A stretch of DNA of 64,000 nt from Moritella yayanosii (GCF_900465055.1 NZ_LS483250.1:2356001-2420000); one strand, 5' to 3'. Counted from the first letter of the stretch, positions 43,014 to 53,915 are shown. The notes: generated by a model not told the origin, from the sequence alone. Translations and numbers: made by a program.

Positions 43014-43520
43014 TTAAGGTTCAAAACTTTCACGCATAAACTCACTACCGTCGCAATTAGCACAAGAAAGTACCGTGGTCGGATGAAATAATTCTTTACT
43101 ATAACCACAACGAACACAGGTCAATAACCCGAATCCAACTTCATCACCAACGCAGTAACGTCCTTGATGCTGCAAATCATCCCCTACCTCGGTCCATTCC
43201 ACTTGGGTCTTATCGGTGATTGATGCTAACGTACCCCAGGTTATTTTGTCCCAAGCCTGATACCAAGCCGATAGTTTAAAACTATCGATACTCGACTGGT
43301 AATCTTTGCTCAACTCATCCATATCATGACGAATATAAGCGGAAGCTTCGGCTAACTCTTTTTTCGTCAAGTCTCCCGCAGCACCTAAATACGCCTCTGT
43401 TTTAACCACAAATCGGCGAATGAAACTATTCTCAATAAGCGGATACAGTCCCTTATAACCCAAAGGGTGCACAGATAATTTACTCACTGAATTTTGATAC
43501 TGAGTGTTAGATTTAGCCAT
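43014..43520 (-). CDS. YbeL/DUF1451-type zinc-ribbon protein
   Basis: A 168-residue protein matching the YbeL family. The helical N-terminal part includes ITDKTQVEWTEVGDDLQHQGRY. The C-terminal zinc ribbon has two pairs, CVRCGYSKE and CANCDGS, spaced for one zinc ion. The terminal SFEP resembles the usual PFEP. Function is unknown. In E. coli ybeL also lies near leuS, supporting orthology. The start has AGGAGG-like GGAGG upstream on the minus strand. Confidence 0.88.
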   Translation of the reverse strand: MAKSNTQYQNSVSKLSVHPLGYKGLYPLIENSFIRRFVVKTEAYLGAAGDLTKKELAEASAYIRHDMDELSKDYQSSIDSFKLSAWYQAWDKITWGTLASITDKTQVEWTEVGDDLQHQGRYCVGDEVGFGLLTCVRCGYSKELFHPTTVLSCANCDGSEFMRESFEP

Positions 43521-43590
43521 ATAAACCTCCGCATTAATTTAAGTTAATTATACAATCAAGCTGTATTAATCAATCAAATTTTATCATTAC

Positions 43591-43639
43591 TATATCCCAG
43601 CTAGTCGCTTATAGCGCCTTGAAGTAGTTTGGGTATATA
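43591..43639. repeat. Short copy of the dispersed inverted repeat
   Basis: The left end TATATCCCAGCTAGTCGC and the right end, read inward as TATATACCCAAACTACTTC, face each other with almost no interior. The right end matches the ends at 11905, 12168 and 41032. Confidence 0.65.
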
Positions 43640-43754
43640 TTAAGTATATGCCAAAAAACATAGTCAACAAGCTGGCTACCTCACAAGTTAACGGTAAAAT
43701 AACTAAATATGAGTACCTGTTCAAGAATAACTTATCGCTATCTGCAAATGAAAC

Positions 43755-43783
43755 TTGTTGCCCTTAGTTTGCTAAGGTATTCT
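43755..43783 (+). promoter_or_regulatory. Candidate leuS promoter
   Basis: A -35-like TTGTTG (43755-43760), a 17-base spacer and a -10-like TATTCT (43778-43783) lie about 50 bases upstream of the leuS start. The -35 is a poor match, so this is tentative. Confidence 0.3.
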
Positions 43784-43834
43784 ATGGCAAAATTTTGTTT
43801 ATAAATCCTACCAAGAACAGACTGGATATTACCC

Positions 43835-46429
43835 ATGCAAGAACAATATACTCCAAGCAGTATCGAACCTAAGGTTCAAAAACACTGGCAAGAAAATAAA
43901 ACATTCGAAGTACAAAACGACGAAACTAAAGAGAAATTCTACTGCTTGTCTATGTTCCCATACCCAAGTGGTCGACTGCACATGGGCCACGTACGTAACT
44001 ACACAATTGGTGACGTGATCGCACGTTTCCAACGTATGCAAGGCAAAAATGTATTACAACCTATCGGTTGGGATGCATTTGGTCTGCCCGCTGAAAATGC
44101 AGCAATCAAAAACAACACAGCCCCAGCGTCTTGGACGTATGAAAACATTGATTACATGAAAGGTCAGCTAACGTCGTTAGGCTTTGGTTATGACTGGAAA
44201 CGTGAAATCGCAACATGTACACCTGAATACTACCGTTGGGAACAAGAGTTCTTCACTAAACTGTTCAAAAAAGGTTTAGTTTATAAGAAAACGTCATCTG
44301 TGAACTGGTGTCCAAACGATGAAACTGTACTGGCTAACGAACAAGTAAATGACGGCTGCTGCTGGCGTTGTGATACCCCCGTAGAGCAAAAAGAAATTCC
44401 ACAGTGGTTCATTAAAATCACTGAGTACGCAGACGAACTACTTACGTCAATTGATGATCTTGACGGCTGGCCTGAGCAAGTTAAAACCATGCAACGTAAC
44501 TGGATCGGTCGCAGTGAAGGTATTGAATTAGACTTCATAGTTGAAAGCGAAGACGATGCAGCCCTAAGCAAATTATCTGTATACACAACGCGTCCAGACA
44601 CAGTAATGGGCGTAACGTATATTGGTATTGCAGCAGGTCACCCGTTAGCAACGAAAGCCGCATTAAACAACCCAGAATTAGCGGCATTCAACACTGAATG
44701 TAAAAACATGAAAGTGGCTGAAGCTGATCTAGAAAAAATGGAAAAGAAAGGCATGGCTACAGGCCTATATGCTATTCATCCATTAAATGGTCGTAAAGTA
44801 CCGGTATACGTAGCAAACTTCGTATTAATGGGTTACGGCACAGGTGCTGTGATGGCGGTTCCAGCGCATGACCAACGTGACTATGAATTCGCCACCAAAT
44901 ACGGCATCGATATTGTGCCCGTAATCAAACCTGTTGACGGTAGCGAACTCGATGTCTCAGAAAAAGCTTACACTGAAAAGGGTGTACTGTTTAACTCGGG
45001 TGAATTCGACGGTTTAGAATTTAACGCAGCAGTTGATGCCATCGCCGCTAAATTAGAAGCCAGCGGTCAAGGCACCAAGAAAGTTAACTTCCGTCTCCGT
45101 GACTGGGGTGTTTCTCGTCAACGTTACTGGGGCGCGCCAATCCCAATGTTAACACTTGAAGATGGGACTGTGGTGCCCACACCAGCAGACCAACTGCCAG
45201 TGATCCTACCTGAAGATGTGCAGATGGACGGCATTCAAAGTCCAATTAAAGCAGATTTAGAATGGGCTAAAACAACATACAAGGGTCAACCTGCACTACG
45301 TGAAACAGACACATTTGATACCTTCATGGAATCATCTTGGTACTACGCACGCTACTGTAGCGCCACATCAGAAACTGAAATGCTAAACCGTGAAGATGCA
45401 AATCATTGGTTACCAGTTGATCAGTATGTGGGTGGTATTGAACACGCATGTATGCATTTATTATATGCACGTTTCTTCCACAAGCTATTACGTGATGAAC
45501 AAATGGTTGATAGCAACGAACCGTTCAAACGTCTGCTTTGTCAAGGTATGGTACTTGCTGATGCATACTACTATACTAACGAAAGTGGCGGTCGTGTTTG
45601 GGTTTCGCCATTAGACGTTACCGCAGAGCGTGACGAAAAAGGTCAAGCAACGAAATACATCGATAATGAAGGTAACGAACTGGTTCATACTGGCATGACT
45701 AAAATGTCTAAGTCTAAAAACAACGGTATCGACCCGCAAACCATGATCGATCGTTTTGGCGCTGATACCGTACGTCTATTCATGATGTTTGCAGCACCCG
45801 CTGACCAAACACTAGAATGGCAAGACTCGGCAGTAGAAGGCGCACACCGTTTCCTACGTCGTATCTGGACACTTGCTTACAATCACATCAGCAAAGGTGA
45901 CGTTGCCGAACTAGACGTTGCAGCACTTAACGGCAAACAAAAAGAACTACGTCGTGAAGTCCATAAAACAATCGCTAAGGTATCTGACGATATCGATCGT
46001 CGTCAAACGTTCAACACTGCGATTGCCTCGGTGATGGAATTAATGAACAAGCTAACTAAAGCACCGCAAGCGTCAGAACAAGATCGGGCGCTACTGCAAG
46101 AAGCATTAGTAGCGGTTGTTCGTCTACTTGCACCTATCACGCCACACATCAGTTTTGAACTGTGGGGCAAACTCGGTCAAGAAGGTACCATCGACGAAGC
46201 ACGATGGCCTGTAGCGGACAAAGCGGCTATGGTTGAGTCAGAAAAACTGATCATCGTTCAAGTAAACGGTAAGCTGCGTGCTAAATTAACAGTACCAGCA
46301 GACGCAACACAAGAATTTGTTGAAGCATTAGCCAATGCAGATGTAAACGTGACTAAATTTACCGATGGTAAAACAGTACGTAAAATAATTTTCGTACCAG
46401 GTAAACTATTAAACATTGTTGCAAACTAA
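43835..46429 (+). CDS. leuS: Leucyl-tRNA synthetase
   Basis: Charges tRNA-Leu. The 864-residue class Ia synthetase is close to the E. coli length (860). The HIGH-type motif HMGH lies at 49-52 and KMSKS near residue 620. The editing (CP1) domain between about 225 and 415 includes [12 protein letters not shown] and the [15 protein letters not shown] segment. The gene leads into lptE, but a terminator at 46544-46590 separates them. Confidence 0.98.
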   Translation: MQEQYTPSSIEPKVQKHWQENKTFEVQNDETKEKFYCLSMFPYPSGRLHMGHVRNYTIGDVIARFQRMQGKNVLQPIGWDAFGLPAENAAIKNNTAPASWTYENIDYMKGQLTSLGFGYDWKREIATCTPEYYRWEQEFFTKLFKKGLVYKKTSSVNWCPNDETVLANEQVNDGCCWRCDTPVEQKEIPQWFIKITEYADELLTSIDDLDGWPEQVKTMQRNWIGRSEGIELDFIVESEDDAALSKLSVYTTRPDTVMGVTYIGIAAGHPLATKAALNNPELAAFNTECKNMKVAEADLEKMEKKGMATGLYAIHPLNGRKVPVYVANFVLMGYGTGAVMAVPAHDQRDYEFATKYGIDIVPVIKPVDGSELDVSEKAYTEKGVLFNSGEFDGLEFNAAVDAIAAKLEASGQGTKKVNFRLRDWGVSRQRYWGAPIPMLTLEDGTVVPTPADQLPVILPEDVQMDGIQSPIKADLEWAKTTYKGQPALRETDTFDTFMESSWYYARYCSATSETEMLNREDANHWLPVDQYVGGIEHACMHLLYARFFHKLLRDEQMVDSNEPFKRLLCQGMVLADAYYYTNESGGRVWVSPLDVTAERDEKGQATKYIDNEGNELVHTGMTKMSKSKNNGIDPQTMIDRFGADTVRLFMMFAAPADQTLEWQDSAVEGAHRFLRRIWTLAYNHISKGDVAELDVAALNGKQKELRREVHKTIAKVSDDIDRRQTFNTAIASVMELMNKLTKAPQASEQDRALLQEALVAVVRLLAPITPHISFELWGKLGQEGTIDEARWPVADKAAMVESEKLIIVQVNGKLRAKLTVPADATQEFVEALANADVNVTKFTDGKTVRKIIFVPGKLLNIVAN

Positions 46430-46543
46430 GTCGCGAACTAAAACTATTTACCGTGATAAACACCAGCGTTAAAAGCTAATCAATTAACGCTGTATTTTGT
46501 CGATTAATAGCCCCGTTAGATGTAAATAGTACACAAATAATAG

Positions 46544-46590
46544 GCCCTTCATTCTGCTTTTATTTTTATAGTAGAGTCTAGGGCTTTTTT
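46544..46590 (+). terminator. Terminator after leuS
   Basis: GCCCT/AGGGC closes a longer stem with ATTCTGC/GTAGAGT (two wobble pairs) and an A/T-rich loop, followed by TTTTTTG. It lies about 115 bases after the leuS stop. Confidence 0.65.
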
Positions 46591-46646
46591 GTTTTTAGAT
46601 TACGTGTAAAATTAGCGTCAATTAACTTATTTATTTTGTAGGCATT

Positions 46647-47321
46647 ATGATCGCATCGGCACTAAAACCAGGTTTTATTCGACTAACTTGCATCTTTCTT
46701 GTTACAGCAGTGCTCAGCGGCTGCGGTTTCCATTTAAAAAATGGCAGTGGCATTCCAAATGAATTACGCAATTTAACCTTAGTATCGAGTAAGTATTCCG
46801 ATCTAACCCGCCTCATCAAACGAGAATTACGCTACAACCAAATCAATCTCGTAGAACCGAAAATAACGAGTATGGTATCGCTGACAACAGAAAACGATGA
46901 TACTTCTGATGTGATGGGTGAAGATTCAACCCACACGAGAACCACGGCGATGGACCCCGCGTTATTAAACTCGCAAACACCCATACTCAGAATTATGTCA
47001 GAAAGTACCGGATCACGTACTGTGTCACTCTACTCTGATGCAACGGCAGCCGAGTATGAACTTAGCTACGTTATCAAAATCGAAGTACGCTTGCCCAAGC
47101 AAGAACCACAATACTTCACCATTGCCCTGCAACGTGATCAGCTAAATAACTCACAAGAAGCACTTGCTCGTTCACGCGAATCTGAATTATTAATACGAGA
47201 ACTGCGCGAAGCAGCGGCACAACAAATTGTTCGTACCCTAAGCCAAGTTATTATCGAACCAAAAAAAATCGGTGATAGTGATAATGAAATAGAGCTAAAT
47301 ACAGAGTTTGAAACTAACTAA
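46647..47321 (+). CDS. lptE: LPS-assembly lipoprotein LptE
   Basis: The plug lipoprotein of the LptDE complex that inserts lipopolysaccharide in the outer membrane. The 224-residue precursor has lipobox LSGC (C26) followed by GFHLKNGSGIPNELRNL, the standard start of mature LptE (GFHLRG in E. coli). Residues about 70-115 are a polar insertion relative to E. coli (193 residues). The stop overlaps the holA start by one base, as in the usual lptE-holA unit. Confidence 0.93.
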   Translation: MIASALKPGFIRLTCIFLVTAVLSGCGFHLKNGSGIPNELRNLTLVSSKYSDLTRLIKRELRYNQINLVEPKITSMVSLTTENDDTSDVMGEDSTHTRTTAMDPALLNSQTPILRIMSESTGSRTVSLYSDATAAEYELSYVIKIEVRLPKQEPQYFTIALQRDQLNNSQEALARSRESELLIRELREAAAQQIVRTLSQVIIEPKKIGDSDNEIELNTEFETN

Positions 47322-48358
47322 TGCGCGTTTATCCAGAGCAACTCGAGCAGTACTTAAAAACTGAACTCAAACCCTGTTATTTAATATTCGGTGAAGAGCC
47401 ATTATTAAAAATGGAAGCGATTGACCAGATCAAAACCGCCGCTAAAAAAGTCGGCTTTGATGAACACCACAAGTTTCATGCCGAACCGCTCATGGATTGG
47501 CCTGCCGTTTTTCATACCTGTCAATCAATGTCACTGTTCTCTAGTCGTCAAACGGTCGAGCTGATCTTCGAAAAACGACCAGCGAAAGAAGATATCAGCC
47601 AACTTAATGATGTATTTAAGCTGCTCAACCCTGATCTTATTTTAATACTCAGTGGTCCATATTTGACCAAAGCACAACAAAATGCGAAATGGTTTACCCA
47701 GTACTTCAAAAACGCACTTTACATACCCGTCGGACATCCCGAAGGGCGCTTTTTTGCCAACTGGATGCGCAATCGCCTTAAACGTGCCAATTTAGAACCG
47801 CAAGCGGATGTGATCACCCTACTGTGCCGGAGTTTTGAAGGTAATTTACTCGCGGCCCAACAAGAAATAGATAAATTATCTCTGCTCTACCCTGGTCAGA
47901 CATTAAGCTTGGCACAATTACAGCAATCAATAACCCAGCATTCACACTTCACTAGCTTTCAGCTGGTTGATGCCCTGCTCGCGGGTAAGGTCAACCGAGG
48001 CCAGCGGATCCTGCAACAGCTACAGGCAGAAGGTATCGACCCTATCGTCATTAACTGGGCACTAAATAAAGAAATCAATCAGCTTTATTATTACAGTTTG
48101 ATGCAGCAGCAAGGACTTTCGGTGATTGACGAAATGAAAAAACAACGTTTATGGGCGGGTCGACAACAAATGATTAATGCCTGTTTAAGTCGTTTATCAT
48201 TAAGTAAAATAGAGCAAATGTTAATCCTGTGTTCAAGTGTTGATAGTGCAATTAAAACCAGTACCAGTGTTGATCCTTGGTTATCGTTACAAATGTTGAG
48301 CATCAGCTTTGCTGACTCTACTTTATTACCCAACTTTCACCATTCCGACATTAATTAA
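47321..48358 (+). CDS. holA: DNA polymerase III subunit delta
   Basis: The clamp-loader subunit that opens the beta sliding clamp. The 345-residue length matches E. coli HolA (343). YLIFGEEPLLKMEAIDQI near the start and SFEGNLLAAQQEIDKLSLL near 175 are family segments. It lies between lptE and nadD, as in E. coli. Confidence 0.95.
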   Translation: MRVYPEQLEQYLKTELKPCYLIFGEEPLLKMEAIDQIKTAAKKVGFDEHHKFHAEPLMDWPAVFHTCQSMSLFSSRQTVELIFEKRPAKEDISQLNDVFKLLNPDLILILSGPYLTKAQQNAKWFTQYFKNALYIPVGHPEGRFFANWMRNRLKRANLEPQADVITLLCRSFEGNLLAAQQEIDKLSLLYPGQTLSLAQLQQSITQHSHFTSFQLVDALLAGKVNRGQRILQQLQAEGIDPIVINWALNKEINQLYYYSLMQQQGLSVIDEMKKQRLWAGRQQMINACLSRLSLSKIEQMLILCSSVDSAIKTSTSVDPWLSLQMLSISFADSTLLPNFHHSDIN

Positions 48359-48391
48359 TTTTGTGTCAGGAATAATAACGAACGGCTACTT

Positions 48392-49042
48392 ATGACTGAT
48401 TTCATCCCGACTCGCGCTATCGGTATTTTAGGCGGTACATTTGATCCGATCCATTATGGCCATCTTCGTCCTTGCTTAGATTTATTACAGCAGCTTAATT
48501 TAGCTGAAGTAAGGCTGATGCCCAACCACATTCCGCCACATCGTGCCGCACCGGGATCAAATTCAGCGCACCGCTTAGCGATGGCGACATTAGCGGTAGA
48601 ACATTGTGATGAGCTAAGTGTAGATACCCGAGAGTTAAACCGTACAACACCGTCTTATACCATCGATACGTTAATTGAACTTGCAGCAGAGAATCCAACC
48701 ACGCCAGTGTGTTTCTTGATTGGTCTTGATTCACTCAACAGCCTACATACCTGGCATCGTTGGCAAGAACTGCTCGATTATTGTCACCTTGTCGTCAGTT
48801 ATCGCCCTAATTACGAGTTAACATTAGCGCCAGAAATGCAAAAATTATTTGAACAAGTACAAACAATGGATGTCGAAGTCTTACAGCAACAAAAACAAGG
48901 CCGGATTTTACTTTGGCCAAGCACGCAATTAGAAATATCGGCGACACGGATCCGTCAGTTGATTAAACATCAGCAAAGCCCTCAATATCTACTGCCTGAT
49001 AATGTTCTGTCTTATATACATAAAAATAATTTATATAAATAA
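48392..49042 (+). CDS. nadD: Nicotinate-nucleotide adenylyltransferase
   Basis: Joins nicotinate mononucleotide and ATP to give deamido-NAD, the penultimate step of NAD synthesis. The 216-residue protein has the nucleotidyltransferase motif GGTFDPIHYGHL at about 14-25 and the C-terminal ISATRIR motif. It lies 33 bases after holA. Confidence 0.96.
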   Translation: MTDFIPTRAIGILGGTFDPIHYGHLRPCLDLLQQLNLAEVRLMPNHIPPHRAAPGSNSAHRLAMATLAVEHCDELSVDTRELNRTTPSYTIDTLIELAAENPTTPVCFLIGLDSLNSLHTWHRWQELLDYCHLVVSYRPNYELTLAPEMQKLFEQVQTMDVEVLQQQKQGRILLWPSTQLEISATRIRQLIKHQQSPQYLLPDNVLSYIHKNNLYK

Positions 49043-49143
49043 ACTGCAAGAGATACTCGCTCAGATACAAGCTAGGTATATATTTAGGCATTATTCACTG
49101 TTATAATTCGCGGTTAACTCGATAAAGTTCCTCTGGAGGACCC

Positions 49144-49473
49144 TTGCAAATTTCTGACCTGCAAGCATTTGTACTAGATAAAATTGAAGACATGAAAGCC
49201 CGCGACGTTCAAGTTATTGATGTTAAAGGTAAATCACCAGTAACAGATATAATGATCGTATGTACTGGCACATCAAAAACTCACGTTAAATCGATTTCTA
49301 ACCACCTTTACCTTGAAGCTAAACGTAACGAAGTATTCGTTATGGGTATTGAAGGTAAAGAAGATAGTGAATGGGTTTTAGTTGATATGGGTGACATAGT
49401 CGTTCACATCATGCAACAACAAACGCGTGATCTTTACCAACTAGAACAGCTTTGGCAGTCTGTAGGGACATAG
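49144..49473 (+). CDS. rsfS: Ribosomal silencing factor RsfS
   Basis: Binds ribosomal protein uL14 and blocks subunit joining when nutrients fall. The 109-residue protein aligns with E. coli RsfS from its first residues ([16 protein letters not shown], then [11 protein letters not shown]). The start codon is TTG with GGAGG four bases upstream, and no in-frame ATG is nearer, so the TTG is well supported. It lies four bases before rlmH. Confidence 0.94.
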   Translation: MQISDLQAFVLDKIEDMKARDVQVIDVKGKSPVTDIMIVCTGTSKTHVKSISNHLYLEAKRNEVFVMGIEGKEDSEWVLVDMGDIVVHIMQQQTRDLYQLEQLWQSVGT

Positions 49474-49477
49474 TCAA

Positions 49478-49948
49478 ATGAAAATTCAGCTAGTTGCCGT
49501 TGGCACTAAGATGCCAACATGGGTAGAAACCGGGTATAAAGAATATGCACGTCGCTTCCCTAAAGATATGCCTTTTGAATTACTTGAGATCAATGCGGGT
49601 AAGCGTGGTAAAAACGCGGACATCAAACGGATCTTAGAGCTAGAAGGTGTAAAAACGATGCAAGCGATCCCGAAAGGCAATCGTATCGTTACTCTGGAAG
49701 TGACCGGAAAACCTTGGACTACTGCACAACTAGCCGTTGAACTCGATAAGTGGAAGCATGATGGTCGTGACGTTAGCCTATTGATTGGCGGCCCAGAAGG
49801 ACTTGCACCAGAATGCATCGCGGCATCAGAACAACGCTGGTCGTTGTCACCACTGACCTTACCACATCCGATGGTACGTGTAGTGGTAGCCGAAGCGTTA
49901 TATCGCGCTTGGAGTGTAACAACAAACCATCCTTATCATAGAGAGTAA
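49478..49948 (+). CDS. rlmH: 23S rRNA (pseudouridine-1915-N3)-methyltransferase
   Basis: A SPOUT-class methyltransferase that modifies pseudouridine 1915 in helix 69 of 23S rRNA. The 156 residues match the E. coli length (155). FLLIGGPEG-like [23 protein letters not shown] and the terminal NHPYHRE are the hallmark SAM and C-terminal motifs. It lies between rsfS and mrdA as in E. coli. Confidence 0.97.
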   Translation: MKIQLVAVGTKMPTWVETGYKEYARRFPKDMPFELLEINAGKRGKNADIKRILELEGVKTMQAIPKGNRIVTLEVTGKPWTTAQLAVELDKWKHDGRDVSLLIGGPEGLAPECIAASEQRWSLSPLTLPHPMVRVVVAEALYRAWSVTTNHPYHRE

Positions 49949-49953
49949 TATTG

Positions 49954-51810
49954 GTGGCAAGGAAGCGTATAGCCTTACGAGACCATTCTGCGGAAGCAGC
50001 ATTATTTAGTCGTCGCATCATGGTCTCATTTATTTTTGTCCTCTGTGTACTTGGCTTGTTATTGAGTAATCTTTATTACTTACAAGTCGATTCATACCAA
50101 GCTTACAAAACCCGTTCTAACGAAAACCGTATCAAGTTAGTGCCTATCGCACCCAATCGTGGGCTTATCTATGATCGCAACGGTATACTTTTAGCGGAAA
50201 ATAAGCCCGTTTTCAGCTTAGATATGGTACCGGAAAAAATTACCGATATTGACGCCACCATCGTCAAATTAACCAGCTTATTAAGCCTAACTGAAGATAA
50301 CATTGACGATTTTCAGACTCGCTTAAAACGCCAACGTCGCTTTAAGCGAGTCTCCATATTAACTAATTTATCCGAATCTCAAGTGGCTCTCTTTTCAGTT
50401 CAACGGCATAACTATCCCGGTATTTCCGTCAATGCTCGATTAAAACGTTATTATCCGTTTGGTGATGCGCTTACGCATGCACTCGGCTATGTAGCCAGAA
50501 TTAACCGAAATGATCTTAACCGCTTAGCCAAAAAAGGTTTACGTGCAACGTATGCGGCGACCCATGATATCGGTAAACAGGGCATCGAACGCTATTATGA
50601 AAATACGTTACATGGCGAGCCTGGATTTAAAGAAGTAGAAGTCAATAATCGCGGTAAGATCATCCGCACACTGAAAATAACACAGCCCGTACCAGGTAAT
50701 GATCTGTATTTAAATATCGATATTCGTTTGCAACTTAAGGCACAACAAGAGCTAGCCGGTCGCCGTGGGGCGATAGTCTTACTCGCCCCCAAAACAGGTG
50801 AAGTATTAGCAATGGTCTCTAGCCCGAGTTATGATCCTAACTTATTTGTACACGGTATTAGCAGTAAAGATTATAATCGCCTATTACAGTCAAAAGATCA
50901 CCCTTTGATCAACCGAGCAACACAAGGACGCTATCCGCCCGCATCAACAATAAAACCACAATTAGCTATCTTGGCCTTAGAAGACGGTGCAATCACACCA
51001 AATACCCTTATCAATGATCCTGGTTGGTTCCAGATCCCAAATACTAAACGGCGCTTCCGAGACTGGAATCGTTGGGGGCGTGGTAAGATTAATGTGTATA
51101 CCGCCATCGCACGATCGTCAGATACCTTCTTTTATAATCTCGCTTATAATGTCGGCATTGATAAGATTCACAATTTTATGACCAAGTTTGGCTTTGGTGA
51201 ATATACCGGTATTGATGTTAAAGAAGAAACCAATGCTATCTTGCCATCTCGAGAATGGAAACGTGCACGTTACAACCAACCTTGGTATCAGGGTGATACT
51301 ATTTCAGTGGGTATTGGTCAGGGCTACTGGTCTGCGACACCAATCCAACTTGCGAAAGCGACAGGTATTGTGGCAAGCCGAGGGCTACGCCCTGTGCCAC
51401 AGCTTGTTCGGGATATAAAATATACCAATGGTGATCAATTTTCACCCGTCGTGGCATTACCACCGCTGAAACTCAAAGATCCCGCGAACTGGCAAGTAGC
51501 TAAAGACGGTATGCTCGGTGTTGTAACCAAAACAGGTACTGCACATCGCGCGTTTGCTAACACCACCTACACCGTCGCAGGTAAATCAGGTACTGCACAG
51601 CTTTACCAGCTCGGTGAAGAAAAATACGATGCCAGTAAGATCCGCGAGCGATTACGTGATAACGCCATGTTTGTGGCTTATGCACCGTTTGAAGAACCGG
51701 AAATATCAGCGACTATCATTCTAGAAAATGCTGGTGGTGGTAGCTCACAAGCGGCCCCATCAGCACGCCGTTTATTTGATGTCTACTTTGAAAATAAAAA
51801 GGAAAATTAA
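49954..51810 (+). CDS. mrdA: Penicillin-binding protein 2 (elongation transpeptidase)
   Basis: The transpeptidase of the Rod complex that cross-links new side-wall peptidoglycan. I use the GTG at 49954 (618 residues; GAGAG eight bases upstream), though the TTG just before it is possible. One membrane anchor (about 25-47) is followed by the pedestal domain (SNENRIKLVPIAPNRGLIYDRNG) and the transpeptidase with ASTIKP (active-site Ser in SxxK), SSDTFF and GKSGTAQ. Its stop overlaps the rodA start by one base. Confidence 0.95.
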   Translation: MARKRIALRDHSAEAALFSRRIMVSFIFVLCVLGLLLSNLYYLQVDSYQAYKTRSNENRIKLVPIAPNRGLIYDRNGILLAENKPVFSLDMVPEKITDIDATIVKLTSLLSLTEDNIDDFQTRLKRQRRFKRVSILTNLSESQVALFSVQRHNYPGISVNARLKRYYPFGDALTHALGYVARINRNDLNRLAKKGLRATYAATHDIGKQGIERYYENTLHGEPGFKEVEVNNRGKIIRTLKITQPVPGNDLYLNIDIRLQLKAQQELAGRRGAIVLLAPKTGEVLAMVSSPSYDPNLFVHGISSKDYNRLLQSKDHPLINRATQGRYPPASTIKPQLAILALEDGAITPNTLINDPGWFQIPNTKRRFRDWNRWGRGKINVYTAIARSSDTFFYNLAYNVGIDKIHNFMTKFGFGEYTGIDVKEETNAILPSREWKRARYNQPWYQGDTISVGIGQGYWSATPIQLAKATGIVASRGLRPVPQLVRDIKYTNGDQFSPVVALPPLKLKDPANWQVAKDGMLGVVTKTGTAHRAFANTTYTVAGKSGTAQLYQLGEEKYDASKIRERLRDNAMFVAYAPFEEPEISATIILENAGGGSSQAAPSARRLFDVYFENKKEN

Positions 51811-52910
51811 TGCCAAATCGTCGTCATAATCAGAGTGTTTGGTATAAATTACATATCGATTTCCCATTATTATTTGGCCTGCTAAGTCTGATGGGGGTGA
51901 GCCTTGTCGTGCTTTATAGCGCAGGTGGATCGGACATCGCACTAATGGAAAGACACGTCGTGCGTATGTTTCTTGCGTTAGCGGTAATGCTTGCGCTAGC
52001 ACAAATACCACCTTCCACTTACCGACGCTGGGCATTTCCCATCTTTGTTATGGGGACCATTTTATTAATCGCGGTATTGCTATTTGGCCATGTTGGCAAA
52101 GGTGCGCAGCGCTGGATTGATCTTGGTTTTACCAAGTTCCAACCATCTGAAATAATGAAAGTAGTCATGCCATTAGCCGTGGCGCATTACATGAGTGACC
52201 AAACTATACCTCCGAATTTCAGAACCATCATAACCGCGTTAATCATGGTCTTGATCCCGACATTACTGATCGCCAAACAGCCTGATCTGGGCACTTCATT
52301 ACTCGTTGCGATTTCAGGTATTTTTGTTATTTTCTTAGCCGGTATGTCATGGCGATTAGTGATGATTGCTTTTGGGATGCTGGCAGGTTTTGCGCCTGTT
52401 CTGTGGTTCTTCTTAATGCACCCTTATCAAAAACAACGGGTATTAACCTTCCTCAACCCAGAAACCGATCCATTGGGTTCTGGTTACCATATTATTCAAT
52501 CTAAGATTGCCATTGGTTCCGGAGGTTTTTGGGGCAAAGGCTGGTTATCAGGCACCCAGTCACAACTGGATTTTTTGCCTGAGCGTCACACAGATTTTAT
52601 TTTTGCAGTATTTAGTGAAGAATTCGGTTTATTCGGTGTGATCTTACTACTGTCACTTTATTTATTTGTGATCTGCCGCGGTTTAATGATTGCGATGCAA
52701 GGCCAACGAGTATTTGAACGCCTCATTGCGGGTAGTATCACCATGACATTCTTCATTTATTTGTTCGTAAATATCGGCATGGTCAGCGGATTATTACCGG
52801 TAGTGGGCGTACCACTGCCTTTAATTAGCTATGGAGGCACTTCGATGGTGACATTGATGGCTGGATTTGGCATTCTAATGTCTGTAAGAACACACCGTCG
52901 CTTAAGTTGA
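51810..52910 (+). CDS. rodA: Rod shape-determining SEDS glycosyltransferase RodA
   Basis: Polymerises glycan strands with PBP2 in the Rod system. The 366-residue SEDS protein has about ten membrane helices. The LAKQPDLGTS-like AKQPDLGTSLL (near 155) contains the essential Asp. WLSGTQSQLDFLPERHTDFIFAV and VGVPLPLISYGGTS are the family signatures. It is coupled to mrdA (TAATG overlap). Confidence 0.97.
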   Translation: MPNRRHNQSVWYKLHIDFPLLFGLLSLMGVSLVVLYSAGGSDIALMERHVVRMFLALAVMLALAQIPPSTYRRWAFPIFVMGTILLIAVLLFGHVGKGAQRWIDLGFTKFQPSEIMKVVMPLAVAHYMSDQTIPPNFRTIITALIMVLIPTLLIAKQPDLGTSLLVAISGIFVIFLAGMSWRLVMIAFGMLAGFAPVLWFFLMHPYQKQRVLTFLNPETDPLGSGYHIIQSKIAIGSGGFWGKGWLSGTQSQLDFLPERHTDFIFAVFSEEFGLFGVILLLSLYLFVICRGLMIAMQGQRVFERLIAGSITMTFFIYLFVNIGMVSGLLPVVGVPLPLISYGGTSMVTLMAGFGILMSVRTHRRLS

Positions 52911-52919
52911 GGAATTCAG

Positions 52920-53915
52920 ATGCTAGGTAAAAGAGTATTATTGCTGCTAGGTTTAGCAGTGTTTCAAGCTAATAGTGCTGAGTTAAGCAATGAGCATAAG
53001 ACTTGGGTTGAAGAGTTAAGTACCAAATATGACATCTCAGAACAAGTACTGACCGATGCCATCGGCCAAGCAAAGTTCGATGAAAACGTCTTAACCAAGA
53101 TCCAGACACCCTGGGAAAAAAAACCTTGGTATAAATACGCGCCAATCTTTATTACCGAAAGTCGTATTAACAAAGGTGTCGAGTACTGGCAGCAATACGA
53201 AGCTACCTTTGCTAAAGCCGAAGCAGAATATGGCGTCCCTGCCCAAGTTATCGTCGCCATTATGGGCGTGGAAACCTTCTATGGTAAATACAAAGGTAAT
53301 ATTTCGGTATTAGACTCTCTTTATACACTGGGTTTTAATTATCCATCCCGTGGTAAATTCTTTCGTCAAGAGTTCGCGCAATACATTAAATTAAGTGAAC
53401 AACAAGGCTGGAAACTGACTGAAACACAAGGCTCATATGCGGGCGCGATGGGCTTAGGTCAATTTATCTCATCAAGTTACAGCTATTACGGCGTTGATTT
53501 TTCGGGTGATGGTAAAGTTGACATGATCAACGATCCTGTTGATGCGATCGGCAGTATTGCCAATTACTTTAGCAAGCATAAATGGACTACCGGTGCATCC
53601 GTTGCTTATCCAGTCAAAGCCGACAGTGAAAAAATAGCGGAATTACTGAGTTCATCATTAAAAATTACACATACATGGGCAGACTTAACCGCTGCAGGAG
53701 TGGTATTAAAAGAGTCTGATGAACGTGTACCAGCCATAACGATTGAAGACTCAAGCCCTGCGAAACTACTCAAACTACAACAACTTGATAGTGATGAATA
53801 TTGGGTTTACCTCGATAACTTCTACACTATTACCCGTTACAACCACAGCCCATTATACGCAATGGCTGTATTCCAGTTAAGTGAAAAGATTAAACAAGCT
53901 AAACATGCGCAATAA
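52920..53915 (+). CDS. mltB: Lytic murein transglycosylase B
   Basis: Cleaves glycan strands to 1,6-anhydromuropeptides. The 331-residue precursor has an SLT family 3 domain with GVETFYGKYKGN, whose Glu is catalytic, and AGAMGLGQFISSSY. The signal peptide (about 1-20, ending NSAE) has no lipobox cysteine, unlike E. coli MltB, so the mature protein is probably soluble in the periplasm. It is followed by rlpA with an 11-base overlap. Confidence 0.92.
   Translation: MLGKRVLLLLGLAVFQANSAELSNEHKTWVEELSTKYDISEQVLTDAIGQAKFDENVLTKIQTPWEKKPWYKYAPIFITESRINKGVEYWQQYEATFAKAEAEYGVPAQVIVAIMGVETFYGKYKGNISVLDSLYTLGFNYPSRGKFFRQEFAQYIKLSEQQGWKLTETQGSYAGAMGLGQFISSSYSYYGVDFSGDGKVDMINDPVDAIGSIANYFSKHKWTTGASVAYPVKADSEKIAELLSSSLKITHTWADLTAAGVVLKESDERVPAITIEDSSPAKLLKLQQLDSDEYWVYLDNFYTITRYNHSPLYAMAVFQLSEKIKQAKHAQ

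Larger units (their letters stand above)
43521..43834. other. Intergenic region upstream of leuS
   Basis: 314 bases between the divergent YbeL-type gene and leuS. It contains a short copy of the dispersed inverted repeat (43591-43639) and the candidate leuS promoter (43755-43783). No T-box or leader peptide was recognised. Confidence 0.5.
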
